Of a stretch of DNA of 64,000 nt, positions 18,616 through 29,294 are shown piece by piece; the first letter of the stretch is position 1, and every line of letters begins with the position of its first letter. Under the pieces are notes generated by a model. The model did no database searches and was not told the DNA's origin. It saw nothing but the letters and a program-made list of their open reading frames with translations. Location of the stretch: assembly GCF_001556105.1 (NCBI RefSeq), contig NZ_LSIF01000051.1, positions 30,646-94,645 on the forward strand, read 5' to 3'. The stretch is from Pseudoxanthomonas mexicana (GTDB lineage: Bacteria; Pseudomonadota; Gammaproteobacteria; Xanthomonadales; Xanthomonadaceae). Position numbers and translations under genes: made by a program.

Positions 18616-19485
18616 AACGGCCAACCTCTTGGACACTGCCTCGCACCAGCGGCGCGCGACGGCCAGTGAGGTGGTGCAGACCGCCTCGTCGGTCACCGTG
18701 GTCACCGCGCGCTCCAGCAGCTGGATGTCGGCTTCGTGCTGGCGTGCGACGTGCGGATCCTCGAAGAAGATCACGCGCTGGCAACGACGCTCCAGCACGC
18801 GGTCGGCGATCTGCGCGTCGCCGCCCAGCGGACCGCTCTGGAAGCGCTCGACCCACGGCGTGTCCTGCGGCCAGCCGCGGCTCCACGCGAGTTCGTTGAG
18901 CCGCTGACCGGTGGTGCCCGTCGCCATGCGATGGGCGAAGCGCGAGAGCACGTCGAAGTGGAGGTCGGCGAAGGCCAGCATCTGCGGCTTCATCGCATCG
19001 TGGGCGATCAGCGCCAGCGTCTGCGACTCGAGTGCGTGGAACGGGTCGGCATTGCGGTCCGGGGCGAAGCCGGCGTGGATGCGCTCCATCTCGATCCAGT
19101 CGCGTGCCGAGGCAACGGTCGACAGGAACGGCTTGCCATGGATCACGCACTGGCGTTTCAGGGCGGTCGCTTCGGGGAAGATCGAGGACGGATCGACCGG
19201 ATCGATGAAGTAGATCGCGCCGTCGAGGCTGCGCTCGGCTCCTTCCAGCCCGACCACTTCCGCGACCAGCTTCATCAGTCCGCCATCGCGGCCGTACGGG
19301 TAGCGCTTCAACGCGTCGAAACCGCGCAGCATGCCGGCGGCGGCGATCGCGTCATGCGTGCGACCTACCGCATGCAGGCCGAGCTGCAGTTCCCGGATGC
19401 CCGATTCGCAGGCGCGCAGCCAGCGGAACAGCGCGGCGTCTTCGGTGTGGTGATGCAGGCGGTTGGCAGCCAGGCCCAGGCGCAT
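18601..19485 (-). CDS. mgsA: Methylglyoxal synthase with duplicated MGS domain
   Basis: The 294-residue protein is about twice the length of E. coli MgsA (152). The C-terminal half (156-285) is a good MGS domain: LALIAHDAMK, phosphate-binding ATGTTG (188-193), GPLGGD (218-223, with Asp223 at the catalytic position) and His250 in HEADIQLL. The N-terminal half (1-135) looks like a degenerate second copy: LGLAAN, LHAVGRTHD, RDGGLMKL and IYFIDPVDP, lacking the ATGTTG and GGD signatures. MgsA converts dihydroxyacetone phosphate to methylglyoxal in the cytosol. The end is formed by a REP arm. Activity of the C-terminal half is inferred, not shown. Confidence 0.82.
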   Translation of the reverse strand: MRLGLAANRLHHHTEDAALFRWLRACESGIRELQLGLHAVGRTHDAIAAAGMLRGFDALKRYPYGRDGGLMKLVAEVVGLEGAERSLDGAIYFIDPVDPSSIFPEATALKRQCVIHGKPFLSTVASARDWIEMERIHAGFAPDRNADPFHALESQTLALIAHDAMKPQMLAFADLHFDVLSRFAHRMATGTTGQRLNELAWSRGWPQDTPWVERFQSGPLGGDAQIADRVLERRCQRVIFFEDPHVARQHEADIQLLERAVTTVTDEAVCTTSLAVARRWCEAVSKRLAVVGAT

Positions 19486-19630
19486 GCGACGTCGTCGTTG
19501 AAGGGGGAACGTCAGTCTAAGCCAAGCGCTGCGGGCCTTGCAGGATCAGGCAAGCAAGCGGAGGGAATCGGCATTGTCCGTCACAGGTGGCCGACTAGAA
19601 TGACGGTCTATCCCCCAACCGGAAAATTCC

Positions 19631-20683
19631 ATGAGTGCTGCCCACGGCTATGCCGCACGTTCGTCCGACCAGCCGCTGACCGCGTTCGCCTTCGAACGCC
19701 GCGAACCCGGTCCGCAGGACGTCCGCATCGAGATCCTCTATTGCGGCGTCTGCCATTCCGACCTGCACACCGCGCGCAACGAGTGGCAGAACACCCTCTA
19801 TCCGTCCGTACCCGGCCACGAAATCGTCGGCCGCGTCACCGCCGTCGGCAGTGGCGTGCAGGCGTTCAAGGTCGGTGACATCGCCGGCGTCGGCTGCATC
19901 GTCGACAGCTGCCGCACCTGCGCCTCCTGCCAGGAGGGTGAGGAGCAGTACTGCGAGAACGGCTTCACCGGCACCTACAACGGCCCGCTGTTCGGCGGAG
20001 AGAACACCTACGGCGGTTACTCCGACCAGATCGTGGTCGACGCCAAGTACGTGCTGAGGATCGCGCACGACGAAGCGCAGCTGGCCGCGGTCGCGCCGCT
20101 GCTGTGCGCCGGCATCACCACTTATTCGCCGCTGGCGCACTGGAAGGTGGGACCGGGCAGCAAGGTGGGCGTGGTCGGCCTCGGTGGCCTGGGCCACATG
20201 GCGGTGAAGATCGCCAAAGCGATGGGTGCCTACGTGGTGCTGTTCACCACGTCGGAACGCAAGCGCGAGGACGCGCTGCGCCTGGGCGCCGACGAAGTCG
20301 TCGTGTCGAAGGACGACGCGCAGATGGCGGCGCAGGGCAACACGCTCGACTTCATCGTCAACACGGTGGCGGCGCCGCACAACCTGGATCCGTTCCTCAA
20401 TGCGCTGAAGCGCGACGGCACCCTGGCCCTGGTCGGTGCGCCGGACCAGCCGCATCCGTCGCCGGGCGTGTTCAACCTGATCCTCAAGCGCCGCTCGATC
20501 GCCGGCTCGCTGATCGGCGGCATCCGCGAAACGCAGGAGATGCTCGACTTCTGCGCGAAGCACGGCATCGTGTCCGACATTGAGACGATCCGCATGGACG
20601 AGATCAACACCGCCTACGAGCGCATGCTGAAGGGCGACGTGAAATACCGCTTCGTCATCGACATGGCGACACTGAAGGCCTGA
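19631..20683 (+). CDS. Zinc-dependent alcohol dehydrogenase (YahK/CAD type)
   Basis: A 350-residue medium-chain dehydrogenase/reductase. The catalytic zinc segment is CGVCHSDLH and GHEIVGRV. The structural zinc cluster is CRTCASCQEGEEQYC, and the NADP(H)-binding Rossmann motif is VGLGGLGHMAVK. The sequence TYNGPLFGGENTYGGYSD is typical of the cinnamyl-alcohol/YahK aldehyde reductases, which reduce a wide range of aldehydes with NADPH. It is divergent from the methylglyoxal synthase gene, so detoxification of aldehydes, including methylglyoxal products, is a plausible but unproven link. Confidence 0.9.
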   Translation: MSAAHGYAARSSDQPLTAFAFERREPGPQDVRIEILYCGVCHSDLHTARNEWQNTLYPSVPGHEIVGRVTAVGSGVQAFKVGDIAGVGCIVDSCRTCASCQEGEEQYCENGFTGTYNGPLFGGENTYGGYSDQIVVDAKYVLRIAHDEAQLAAVAPLLCAGITTYSPLAHWKVGPGSKVGVVGLGGLGHMAVKIAKAMGAYVVLFTTSERKREDALRLGADEVVVSKDDAQMAAQGNTLDFIVNTVAAPHNLDPFLNALKRDGTLALVGAPDQPHPSPGVFNLILKRRSIAGSLIGGIRETQEMLDFCAKHGIVSDIETIRMDEINTAYERMLKGDVKYRFVIDMATLKA

Positions 20684-20701
20684 TCAGCCCGGGCAAAGAA
20701 A

Positions 20702-20728
20702 GAAGAGCCGGGCATCGCCCGGCTCTTC
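20702..20728. terminator. Bidirectional terminator between adh and gltD
   Basis: GAAGAGCCGGGC and GCCCGGCTCTTC make a 12-bp perfect stem with a 3-base loop between two convergent genes. Confidence 0.9.
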
Positions 20729-20732
20729 CGTT

Positions 20733-22184
<1,452 letters not shown>

Positions 22185-22203
22185 TCACCTGCAACGTCGC
22201 GCT

Positions 22204-22305
22204 GGCTCTCGTAACGAGAGCCCCCTTGGTAAGGGGGCGCCCTGAAAGGGCGGGGATCGGAAGCACATAGCGGGGCCCGGTGTTCGCGAAGCGAACGCTG
22301 GGGCG
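22204..22305. repeat. Palindromic intergenic repeats between gltB and gltD
   Basis: The 153-bp spacer contains consecutive hairpins: GGCTCTCGTAACGAGAGCC, CCCCTTGGTAAGGGG, CGCCCTGAAAGGGCG and a GTTCGCGAAGCGAAC palindrome. No gene is seen. Such hairpins may adjust the gltB:gltD ratio by stabilising or attenuating the transcript. Confidence 0.6.
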
Positions 22306-22331
22306 ATTCGTGCGCAGCACGGAGAGCGCAC

Positions 22332-25300
22332 TCATGCCGCGCGCCTCAGGGTCTCGTTCAACGAGTCGATGCTCGCCGCCTTCGGCTTCACCAGCCAGAA
22401 CTTGCCCACGTAGTCGCGGAACTCGTCGAGGATCTGCTGCGCCCAGATGCTGCCAGTCAGTTCACGGTGGCGGCTGACCAGCGTGTGCAGGTGCTGGCGG
22501 TGGCTCTCGAAGCCTTCCGGGCTGATGCGGTGGATGTCGATCAACTCGTGGTTGTAGCGGTCGACGAAATCGCGGTCCAGGTCGAGCACGTAGGCCAGGC
22601 CGCCGGTGAAGCCGGCGCCGAAGTTCAGGCCCACCTTGCCCAGCACCAGCACGATGCCGTCGGTCATGTACTCGCAGCAGTGGTCGCCCGCGCCTTCGAT
22701 CACCGCCAGCGCGCCGGAGTTGCGCACGCCGAAGCGTTCGCCCGCGCGGCCGGCGGCGAACAGTTCGCCGCCCGTCGCACCGTACAGGCAGGTGTTGCCG
22801 ATGATCGGCGTGTTGCGTGCCTCGAAGCGCGCGCCGCGCGGCGGACGCACCACCAGCCGGCCGCCGGCCATGCCCTTGCCGACGTAGTCGTTGGCTTCGC
22901 CTTCCAGTTCCATCTGCAGGCCGCCGGCGTTGAACGCGCCGAAGCTCTGTCCCGCCGTGCCGCGGAAGCGCAGGTTGAACGGCGCGTCCGCCATGCCGTG
23001 GTTGCCGTGCGCGCGGGCGATGGCGCCGGACAGGCGCGTGCCGATGCTGCGGTCGGTGTTGTGGATCAGGAAGCGATGGTCGCCACCGCTCTTCTTGCGG
23101 ATCGGTTCCGCCAGCAGGCCGTCGAGCTGCGTGGCCAGGCTGTCGGGCGATTCGTACAGGCGCTGCGCCGCGCAGCTGCTGCTGTCGAACTGTGCGCCCT
23201 TCAGCAGGCGCGACAGGTCGACGCGCACGCCTTCGCGCGGCGAGGCATCGATCTGCTGCAGCAGGTCGGTACGGCCGACGATCTCGTCCAGCGACGTCGC
23301 ACCGAGGTACGACAGCCACTGCCGCACTTCCTCGCTGAGCAGGCGGAAGAAATTCTCCACGCGCTCGGGCATGCCGGTGAAGTACTGCGTGCGCAGGCGC
23401 TCGTCCTGCGTGGCCACGCCGGTGGCGCAGTTGTTGAGGTGGCAGATGCGCAGGTACTTGCAGCCCAGCACGATCATCGGCCCGGTGCCGAAGCCGAAAC
23501 TGTCCGCGCCCAGCAGCGCCGCCTTCACCACGTCCAGGCCGGTCTTCAGGCCGCCGTCGGTCTGCAGCACGGTGCGGTCGCGCAACTGGTTGACCACCAG
23601 CGCGTGGTGCGCCTCGGCGATGCCGAGCTCCCACGGCACGCCTGCGTAACGGATCGAGCTGACCGGACTGGCACCGGTACCGCCGTCGTGGCCGGAGATG
23701 GTGATCAGGTCGGCGCCCGCCTTCACCACGCCCGCGGCGATCGTGCCGACACCGGCATGGCTGACCAGCTTCACCGACACCAGCGCGGTCGGATTGACCT
23801 GCTTGAGGTCGTAGATCAGCTGCGCGAGGTCTTCGATCGAATAGATGTCGTGGTGCGGCGGCGGCGAGATCAGGCCGATGCCCGGCTTGGCGTAACGCAG
23901 CCGCGCGATCAGTTCGTTGACCTTGTGGCCCGGCAGCTGGCCACCCTCACCGGGCTTGGCGCCCTGCGCGACCTTGATCTGCAGCACTTCCGCATTGACC
24001 AGGTATTCCGGGGTCACGCCGAAGCGGCCGGACGCGACCTGCTTGATCTTGCTGCGCTTCTCGGTGCCGTAGCGCGCGGGGTCTTCGCCGCCTTCGCCGG
24101 AGTTGCTGCGGCCGCCGAGGCGGTTCATCGCGATGGCCAGCGCCTCGTGCGCTTCCGGCGACAACGCACCCAGGCTGATCGCGGCACTGTCGAAACGCCG
24201 CAGCAGGTCGGACGCATCCGCCACCTGGTCCAGCGGCGTCGGCACGTCGGCCTTCTTCAGTTGCAGTAGGTCGCGCAGCGCGGACGGCGGACGCGAGTTC
24301 ACCGCATCCGCGTACGCCTGCCAGTCGCGGGCATCGCCGCTGCGCGTCGCGCGCTGCAGCGTCATCACCACGTCCGGGTTGTACATGTGGTACTCGCCGC
24401 CGTGCACGTACTTCAGCAGGCCGCCGACCTCGGGCGACTCGCGCTCGTTCCAGGCGCGCGCATCCAGCTGGCGCGCTTCCAGATCGAGACGCTCGAAGCC
24501 GACACCGCCGATGCGCGACGGGGTTTCGGCGAAGCACAGGTCGACGACGTCCGGATCGAGGCCGACGATCTCGAACAGCTGCGCGCCGCGGTAGCTGCTG
24601 ATCGTGCAGATGCCCATCTTCGAGATGATCTTCGACAGGCCCTTGTAGACGCCCTTGCGGTAGCTGCGGCCGATCTGCGCCTGTTCACCGCCCTTCTTGA
24701 TCTGCAGGATGCCGCGACGACCCAGGTCGAACAGGGTCTGGTAGGCGAGATAGGGATACACCGCGGTGGCGCCGACGCCGATCAGGCACGCCATGTGGTG
24801 CGGATCGCGCGCCGTGCCGGTCTCCACGATCAGGTTGGCGTCGCAGCGCAGGCCGACCCGACACAGGTGGTGGTGCACCGCACCGGTGGCCAGCAGCGCA
24901 TGCGCCATCGGCCGGCCCGGCTGCGGATACCGGTCCGACAGCAGCAGCATGACCTCGCCGTCGCGCGCGGCCTGCTCGGCTTCGCGACAGATCCGCTCAA
25001 GGCCGGCCTTGAGGCCTTCCTCCGGCGCGTAGGACAGATCGATCAGACGGTTCTTCTCGACGTACTGCGGCATCTTCAGCAACTGCCGCAGTTTGCGCTG
25101 GCTCAGCACCGGCGAATTGAGGATGACGTGGTTCACCGTCTCCGCGCCGGCGTGGAAGATGTTGGTCTCCCGGCCCAGCTGCGTGGTCAGCGACATCACG
25201 CAGTCTTCGCGCAGCGGATCGATCGGCGGGTTGGTGACCTGCGCGAACGCCTGCCGGAAGTAGTCGTACAGCGGCCGCGTCTGCCGGCTCAGCACCGCCA

Positions 25301-26804
25301 TCGGCGTGTCGTCACCCATCGAGCCGGTGGCTTCCTGCTCGGTTTCCGCGAGCGGACGCAACACCTGCTCCACTTCCTCGGTCGTCAGCTGGAACAGCTT
25401 GTGGTAACCGCGCAGCGTCTTCTCGTCGAACGGCTCCTCGACCAGCGACGGGTCGATCAGTTCGGTCTGCAGGTAGGTGACGCCCTGCTGCAGCCATTGC
25501 TTGTACGGTGCGCGACCGCGGTTGATCCGGTCCACCGCGTCGCTGTCGAGCAGGTCGCCGCGACGCAGGTCGATGGCCATCATCTCGCCCGGACCCAGCT
25601 TGCCCTTGCGGGTCACGCGTTCGGCCGGCACTTCCCACACGCCGGCTTCGCTGGCGACGATGAAGTGGCGGTCGCTGGTCAGCATCCAGCGCGCGGGGCG
25701 CAGGCCGTTGCGGTCCAGCGTGCAGGCGGCGTAGCGCGCATCCATCGTGACGATGCCGGCGGGGCCGTCCCACGGCTCGGTATTGAGGCCGTAGAACTCG
25801 TAGAACGCGGCCAGGTCGGCGTCCTTGAATTCCAGCGACTGCGTGGCTGGCGGGACCAGCACGCGCAACGCCTGGATCAGTTCCATGCCACCGGCGACCA
25901 GCAGCTCCAGCATGTTGTCCAGGCTCTGCGAATCCGAGCCGTGCATCGAGATGACCGGGTCGAACTCGCCGATGTCGAAGCGCGGCGTCTTCCACACCTT
26001 GCTGCGCGCCTGCGCCCAGCGGCGGTTGCCTTCGATGGTGTTGATTTCGCCGTTGTGCGCCAGCAGGCGGAACGGGTGCGCCAGCGGCCAGCGCGGCAGC
26101 GTGTTGGTCGAGAAGCGCTGGTGGAACACCACCGCGCTGCTGGCCAGTTCCGGACGCTGCAGGTCGGTGTAGAACGCCGCCAGCTTGTCCGGCAGCACCA
26201 TGCCCTTGTAGCCGATCGAGTGCGGCGACAGCGTCACCACGTAGAAGTCGGGCACGCTGATGCGCAACTGCTGTTCGCTGCGGCGGCGCGCGAGGAACAG
26301 CGCCAGCGCGAAGGGTTCGTCCTTCTGCTCGTCGCCGGCCTCGACGAACACCTGCTCGATGCGCGGCAGCGTGTCCTTGGCCAGTTGCCCGCACACGCCG
26401 TCGTTGGTCGGCGGGAGGCGCCAGCCCTTCACGGTGACGCCGGTGCGGAACAGTTCGGCTTCCAGCGTGGCGCGGCACTGCGCGGCCTGCGCCTCGTCGT
26501 GCGGCAGGAATACCAGGCCCGACGCGAAGCGCGCACCGAGCGCGATGTTCGCTTCGGTCGCGAGCGCGCGCAGGAAGACATCGGGTTTGCGGATCAGCAG
26601 GCCGCAGCCGTCACCGGTGAGCCCGTCGGCGGCGACGCCGCCCCGGTGGGTCATGCGCGACAGCGCAGCAATGGCGGTATCGACCAGCGCGCGCGAGGGC
26701 TGGTCGTCGAGTTGCGCGATCATGCCGAAGCCGCAGGCGTCGCGTTCGTCGTTCGGGTCGTACAGACCGTTGTCAAAGCCGCCTTGGCGATTGCGAGGGG
26801 CCAT
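22332..26804 (-). CDS. gltB: Glutamate synthase large subunit GltB
   Basis: The 1490-residue protein has the full GltB layout. The class II amidotransferase starts at Cys24 (ERDACGFGMIAQL), so a 23-residue propeptide is expected to be removed. Next come the central domain and the FMN/2-oxoglutarate synthase domain with SGHDGGTGASPVSSIRYAG and the 3Fe-4S cluster C-x5-C-x4-C (CKYLRICHLNNC), then the C-terminal GXGXG beta-helix. The start at 26804 (MAPRNRQGG) is preferred over 26849 because it gives the usual short propeptide. It works with GltD encoded downstream. Confidence 0.96.
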   Translation of the reverse strand: MAPRNRQGGFDNGLYDPNDERDACGFGMIAQLDDQPSRALVDTAIAALSRMTHRGGVAADGLTGDGCGLLIRKPDVFLRALATEANIALGARFASGLVFLPHDEAQAAQCRATLEAELFRTGVTVKGWRLPPTNDGVCGQLAKDTLPRIEQVFVEAGDEQKDEPFALALFLARRRSEQQLRISVPDFYVVTLSPHSIGYKGMVLPDKLAAFYTDLQRPELASSAVVFHQRFSTNTLPRWPLAHPFRLLAHNGEINTIEGNRRWAQARSKVWKTPRFDIGEFDPVISMHGSDSQSLDNMLELLVAGGMELIQALRVLVPPATQSLEFKDADLAAFYEFYGLNTEPWDGPAGIVTMDARYAACTLDRNGLRPARWMLTSDRHFIVASEAGVWEVPAERVTRKGKLGPGEMMAIDLRRGDLLDSDAVDRINRGRAPYKQWLQQGVTYLQTELIDPSLVEEPFDEKTLRGYHKLFQLTTEEVEQVLRPLAETEQEATGSMGDDTPMAVLSRQTRPLYDYFRQAFAQVTNPPIDPLREDCVMSLTTQLGRETNIFHAGAETVNHVILNSPVLSQRKLRQLLKMPQYVEKNRLIDLSYAPEEGLKAGLERICREAEQAARDGEVMLLLSDRYPQPGRPMAHALLATGAVHHHLCRVGLRCDANLIVETGTARDPHHMACLIGVGATAVYPYLAYQTLFDLGRRGILQIKKGGEQAQIGRSYRKGVYKGLSKIISKMGICTISSYRGAQLFEIVGLDPDVVDLCFAETPSRIGGVGFERLDLEARQLDARAWNERESPEVGGLLKYVHGGEYHMYNPDVVMTLQRATRSGDARDWQAYADAVNSRPPSALRDLLQLKKADVPTPLDQVADASDLLRRFDSAAISLGALSPEAHEALAIAMNRLGGRSNSGEGGEDPARYGTEKRSKIKQVASGRFGVTPEYLVNAEVLQIKVAQGAKPGEGGQLPGHKVNELIARLRYAKPGIGLISPPPHHDIYSIEDLAQLIYDLKQVNPTALVSVKLVSHAGVGTIAAGVVKAGADLITISGHDGGTGASPVSSIRYAGVPWELGIAEAHHALVVNQLRDRTVLQTDGGLKTGLDVVKAALLGADSFGFGTGPMIVLGCKYLRICHLNNCATGVATQDERLRTQYFTGMPERVENFFRLLSEEVRQWLSYLGATSLDEIVGRTDLLQQIDASPREGVRVDLSRLLKGAQFDSSSCAAQRLYESPDSLATQLDGLLAEPIRKKSGGDHRFLIHNTDRSIGTRLSGAIARAHGNHGMADAPFNLRFRGTAGQSFGAFNAGGLQMELEGEANDYVGKGMAGGRLVVRPPRGARFEARNTPIIGNTCLYGATGGELFAAGRAGERFGVRNSGALAVIEGAGDHCCEYMTDGIVLVLGKVGLNFGAGFTGGLAYVLDLDRDFVDRYNHELIDIHRISPEGFESHRQHLHTLVSRHRELTGSIWAQQILDEFRDYVGKFWLVKPKAASIDSLNETLRRAA

Positions 26805-26896
26805 GTGTTGCCTCAAACCGGAGTGACGGCGACACCGTGCCCTGCCCACGCAGCGGCACTTCGAAATGTCACCGGAAACCCGACTAAATCACAGTT

Positions 26897-26912
26897 GTTG
26901 CGATGCCGCAAC
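26897..26912. promoter_or_regulatory. Perfect dyad upstream of gltB
   Basis: GTTGCG-ATGC-CGCAAC forms a 6-bp perfect inverted repeat 93 bp before the gltB start. It may be a regulator site or a short hairpin. Which regulator would bind is unknown. Confidence 0.3.
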
Positions 26913-26986
26913 AGAACCTATTGCGCGCCAGTGGTTGGTTGCAACGGCAACTTTTTCCCGTGCATCCCCGCCGATTCTTCGCGCAT

Positions 26987-27014
26987 GAAAAAACCGCCTG
27001 TGCAGGCACAGGCG
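26987..27014 (-). terminator. Rho-independent terminator after I78 inhibitor gene
   Basis: CCGCCTGTG and CACAGGCGG (26993-27001 and 27006-27014) form the stem. On the minus strand it is followed by six T residues (26987-26992) and lies 30 bp after the stop at 27044. Confidence 0.88.
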
Positions 27015-27043
27015 GCTCGTCATCGAAACCTGTCGTGTCGCTG

Positions 27044-27409
27044 TCAGCCGCAGTTGACCGACGTCGCCACGCCCTTGTCGTCGAGGATGACGTTCAGGCG
27101 GTTCGGATTGAAGTCCATCGTCGCGGCATCGCCGGGTTTCAGCGCACGGACGGCCCCGGACTTGCTGTCGTTCTTGGCCTGCTCGATGTCCTTCTCGCCC
27201 GCGGCCTTGCCGATGATCCACTGCGCCTGGGTGTCGTCGCAGGTACCGGCGAGCTCGGTGGGTGCCGGCTCCGCGGGTGCGGGCTCGGCGGCTTCGGTGG
27301 CGGCCGCCTGCGATTGCTCGGCGGCGGCGGTCTGTTCGTCGGCGTCGGGCGAAGAACACGCAGCCAGCGACAGCGTCAGCAGCAGGGCGGGAATCGCGGC
27401 TCGGATCAT
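27044..27409 (-). CDS. I78-family peptidase inhibitor lipoprotein
   Basis: A 121-residue protein with lipobox SLAAC (lipidated Cys18), an Ala/Glu/Pro-rich linker (25-50) and a C-terminal I78 domain from AGTCDDTQAQWIIGK onward. The domain ends RLNVILDDKGVATSVNCG, with the two conserved Cys. I78 members such as the Aspergillus elastase inhibitor block serine proteases. It is a separate gene between gltB and the MoxR cluster, with its own terminator. Confidence 0.82.
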   Translation of the reverse strand: MIRAAIPALLLTLSLAACSSPDADEQTAAAEQSQAAATEAAEPAPAEPAPTELAGTCDDTQAQWIIGKAAGEKDIEQAKNDSKSGAVRALKPGDAATMDFNPNRLNVILDDKGVATSVNCG

Positions 27410-27467
27410 GTGGAACTCCGGAAGATGGGTCTGAAGCAGAGATTACGTATCGGACATTCGGGACTCG

Positions 27468-29294
27468 TTAACCGGCGACGGGACGCCGGCGCTCCAGCCA
27501 CCACAGCAGGCCGGCCGCGACCAGCCAGCCGAGGAACCAGGGCCAGGATGGACCGCGTGGACCTTCGGTGACGCTGGCGCGCGCAGGATCGGCGGCGGCC
27601 GTCGCGACCCGTCGCTGTGTCTGTTCGCGTACCGCCATCGCGTGCAGGTGCAGTGCCTCGTCCGCGGCGCGCACGGGGAATGGCGTGATCGTGTCGGCAA
27701 CAACGAGCCGGTGCCAGCCCGCTTCGCGCGGCCAGAAGCTGGCACACCGCGCGGTGCCGGTCGCCGGATCGCGCTGCAGGCGGGTGATCGCGCCGTCCGG
27801 CGCAGCGACCGTCGCGTCGTCGTCGAGACCGCAAAGGGTTACCCGCTGCGCCACGCGCGCGTCTTCCGGCGGCACGCGCCTGGCCGCCGTCGCCATGCGT
27901 GCGAGCGTGCCGGCGGCCTGCGACCAGAGCGCGGCGTGCAGGTCCGGATGCCCCGACAGCACCAGCGTATAGGTGTCCTGCGGCGTCCAGGCGCCGATGC
28001 GGCCGCGGCCTTCCGCACGCCACCACGCGATCGCAATCCCGTCGGCATCGCGCAGCAGCGGGATCGCGTCCGGCGAGGTGCTGCGCAGTGCGAGACGCGT
28101 CAGTGTCGGCAGTCCCGCCGGCACCGCGTCCGCATCCACCGGCGCATCCGCGCTGCCGGCGCCGCGCCGCGCACGCCAGGCATCGTCATCGGGGGCAGGG
28201 CGGGACAGCTGGAATTCGGCACCGTCGTTGCCCGCCAGCGACAGGCCCAGCATCCGCTGCACGGCCGGCGTCAACGCGCCATCGGTGCGCACCAGCACGC
28301 CAAGGCCATCGCGCACGGCGGCCGCGAGTGTCGCGCGCTGCCCGTCGCCGAGCGCGGCGGCGCTGCGCGCGTCCAGCAGCACCAGGTCGAAGCGGCGCAG
28401 CGTGTCGGTCGTCATCGGCAGTGGCGTATCGCCCAGCTGCAGTCCGCCGCCCAGGCTGACCTGCAGGTGCAGCGGAACGCCGGCATCGGTCGCCCAGCGG
28501 CGCAGGTATTTCCATTCCGCATTCGGCGCGCCGGCCAGCGCCCAGACGCGCGGCGCCGGCGCCGGCTGCGTCCACACCGGCACGCTTGCGGCATCCACTA
28601 CCTTGCGCGAGGCATCCAGCACCTCGATGCGGAACGATGACGGTCCCGGCAGCCGTGCCAGTCCATCGAGCCGGAAACCGCCCAGTGCATCCGGCGCCGT
28701 AGCGCCAATGCGCTGGCCTGCGGGATCGCGAAGCACCACGGTTGCCCGCGGCACGCCATGCACGCGGCCGGTGATGGCGAAGGTGGCGCCCGGCACCACG
28801 ACATCGACCGGCGCCAGCTGCACGATGCCGGTCGGCATCGGCGTGGCGGAAAAGGCGAGGCCGCGATCGCCGATGGCATCGCGGTCGCGCGCTTCCAGCC
28901 CGGTACCGACGACATGCAGCGCACGCGCGTCCGGATGCCGGCGCAGCGCCGTGCCGAGGTCGGGCACGCGTTCGGCATCGACGCCGGCGGGCGCTTCCGG
29001 TAGGGCGACACGCGGTTGTCCTTGCAGCGCCGCGGGCAGCGCGACGCGGTCCGCGTGCGCCGTCATCACCACCAGCGTGCCGGCGGTGGCGGCCTGTCGC
29101 GGCGGCAACAGGGTGAAATAGAGCAGCAGCGCGGCCGCGGGCTGCAGCAGGCACAGCAACGCGAACCGTGCCGCCGATCCACGCCGATCCCGTGGCGCGC
29201 TGCGTCGCCACAGCGCCAGGCGAACCCAGGCCATCAGCACGGCGAGTGCGAGCAGCGCAGCCAACAGCAGTGGCAGCGAGGCGGTGACGTTCAT
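27468..29294 (-). CDS. Large membrane-anchored protein ending the MoxR cluster
   Basis: The 608-residue protein starts with two hydrophobic segments (LPLLLAALLALAVLMAWV and FALLCLLQPAAALLLYFTLL) and ends with one (WPWFLGWLVAAGLLWW), so the large middle part is probably periplasmic. That part contains an Ig/carboxypeptidase-regulatory-like stretch (ATFAITGRVHGVPRATVVLR) and a glutamine-amidotransferase-like segment (LRRFDLVLLDARSAAAL), as in proteins that accompany MoxR/BatA clusters. I do not assign an enzymatic role. The Met at 29294 is chosen because ATGA overlaps the upstream stop, as in the rest of the cluster. Confidence 0.75.
   Translation of the reverse strand: MNVTASLPLLLAALLALAVLMAWVRLALWRRSAPRDRRGSAARFALLCLLQPAAALLLYFTLLPPRQAATAGTLVVMTAHADRVALPAALQGQPRVALPEAPAGVDAERVPDLGTALRRHPDARALHVVGTGLEARDRDAIGDRGLAFSATPMPTGIVQLAPVDVVVPGATFAITGRVHGVPRATVVLRDPAGQRIGATAPDALGGFRLDGLARLPGPSSFRIEVLDASRKVVDAASVPVWTQPAPAPRVWALAGAPNAEWKYLRRWATDAGVPLHLQVSLGGGLQLGDTPLPMTTDTLRRFDLVLLDARSAAALGDGQRATLAAAVRDGLGVLVRTDGALTPAVQRMLGLSLAGNDGAEFQLSRPAPDDDAWRARRGAGSADAPVDADAVPAGLPTLTRLALRSTSPDAIPLLRDADGIAIAWWRAEGRGRIGAWTPQDTYTLVLSGHPDLHAALWSQAAGTLARMATAARRVPPEDARVAQRVTLCGLDDDATVAAPDGAITRLQRDPATGTARCASFWPREAGWHRLVVADTITPFPVRAADEALHLHAMAVREQTQRRVATAAADPARASVTEGPRGPSWPWFLGWLVAAGLLWWLERRRPVAG

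Noticed and set aside
22467..27434. Very long open frames on the plus strand antisense to gltB (up to about 1000 codons)
   Set aside because: They are Arg/His/Ala-rich mirror readings caused by high third-position G+C in gltB, and lack domains or ribosome-binding sites.
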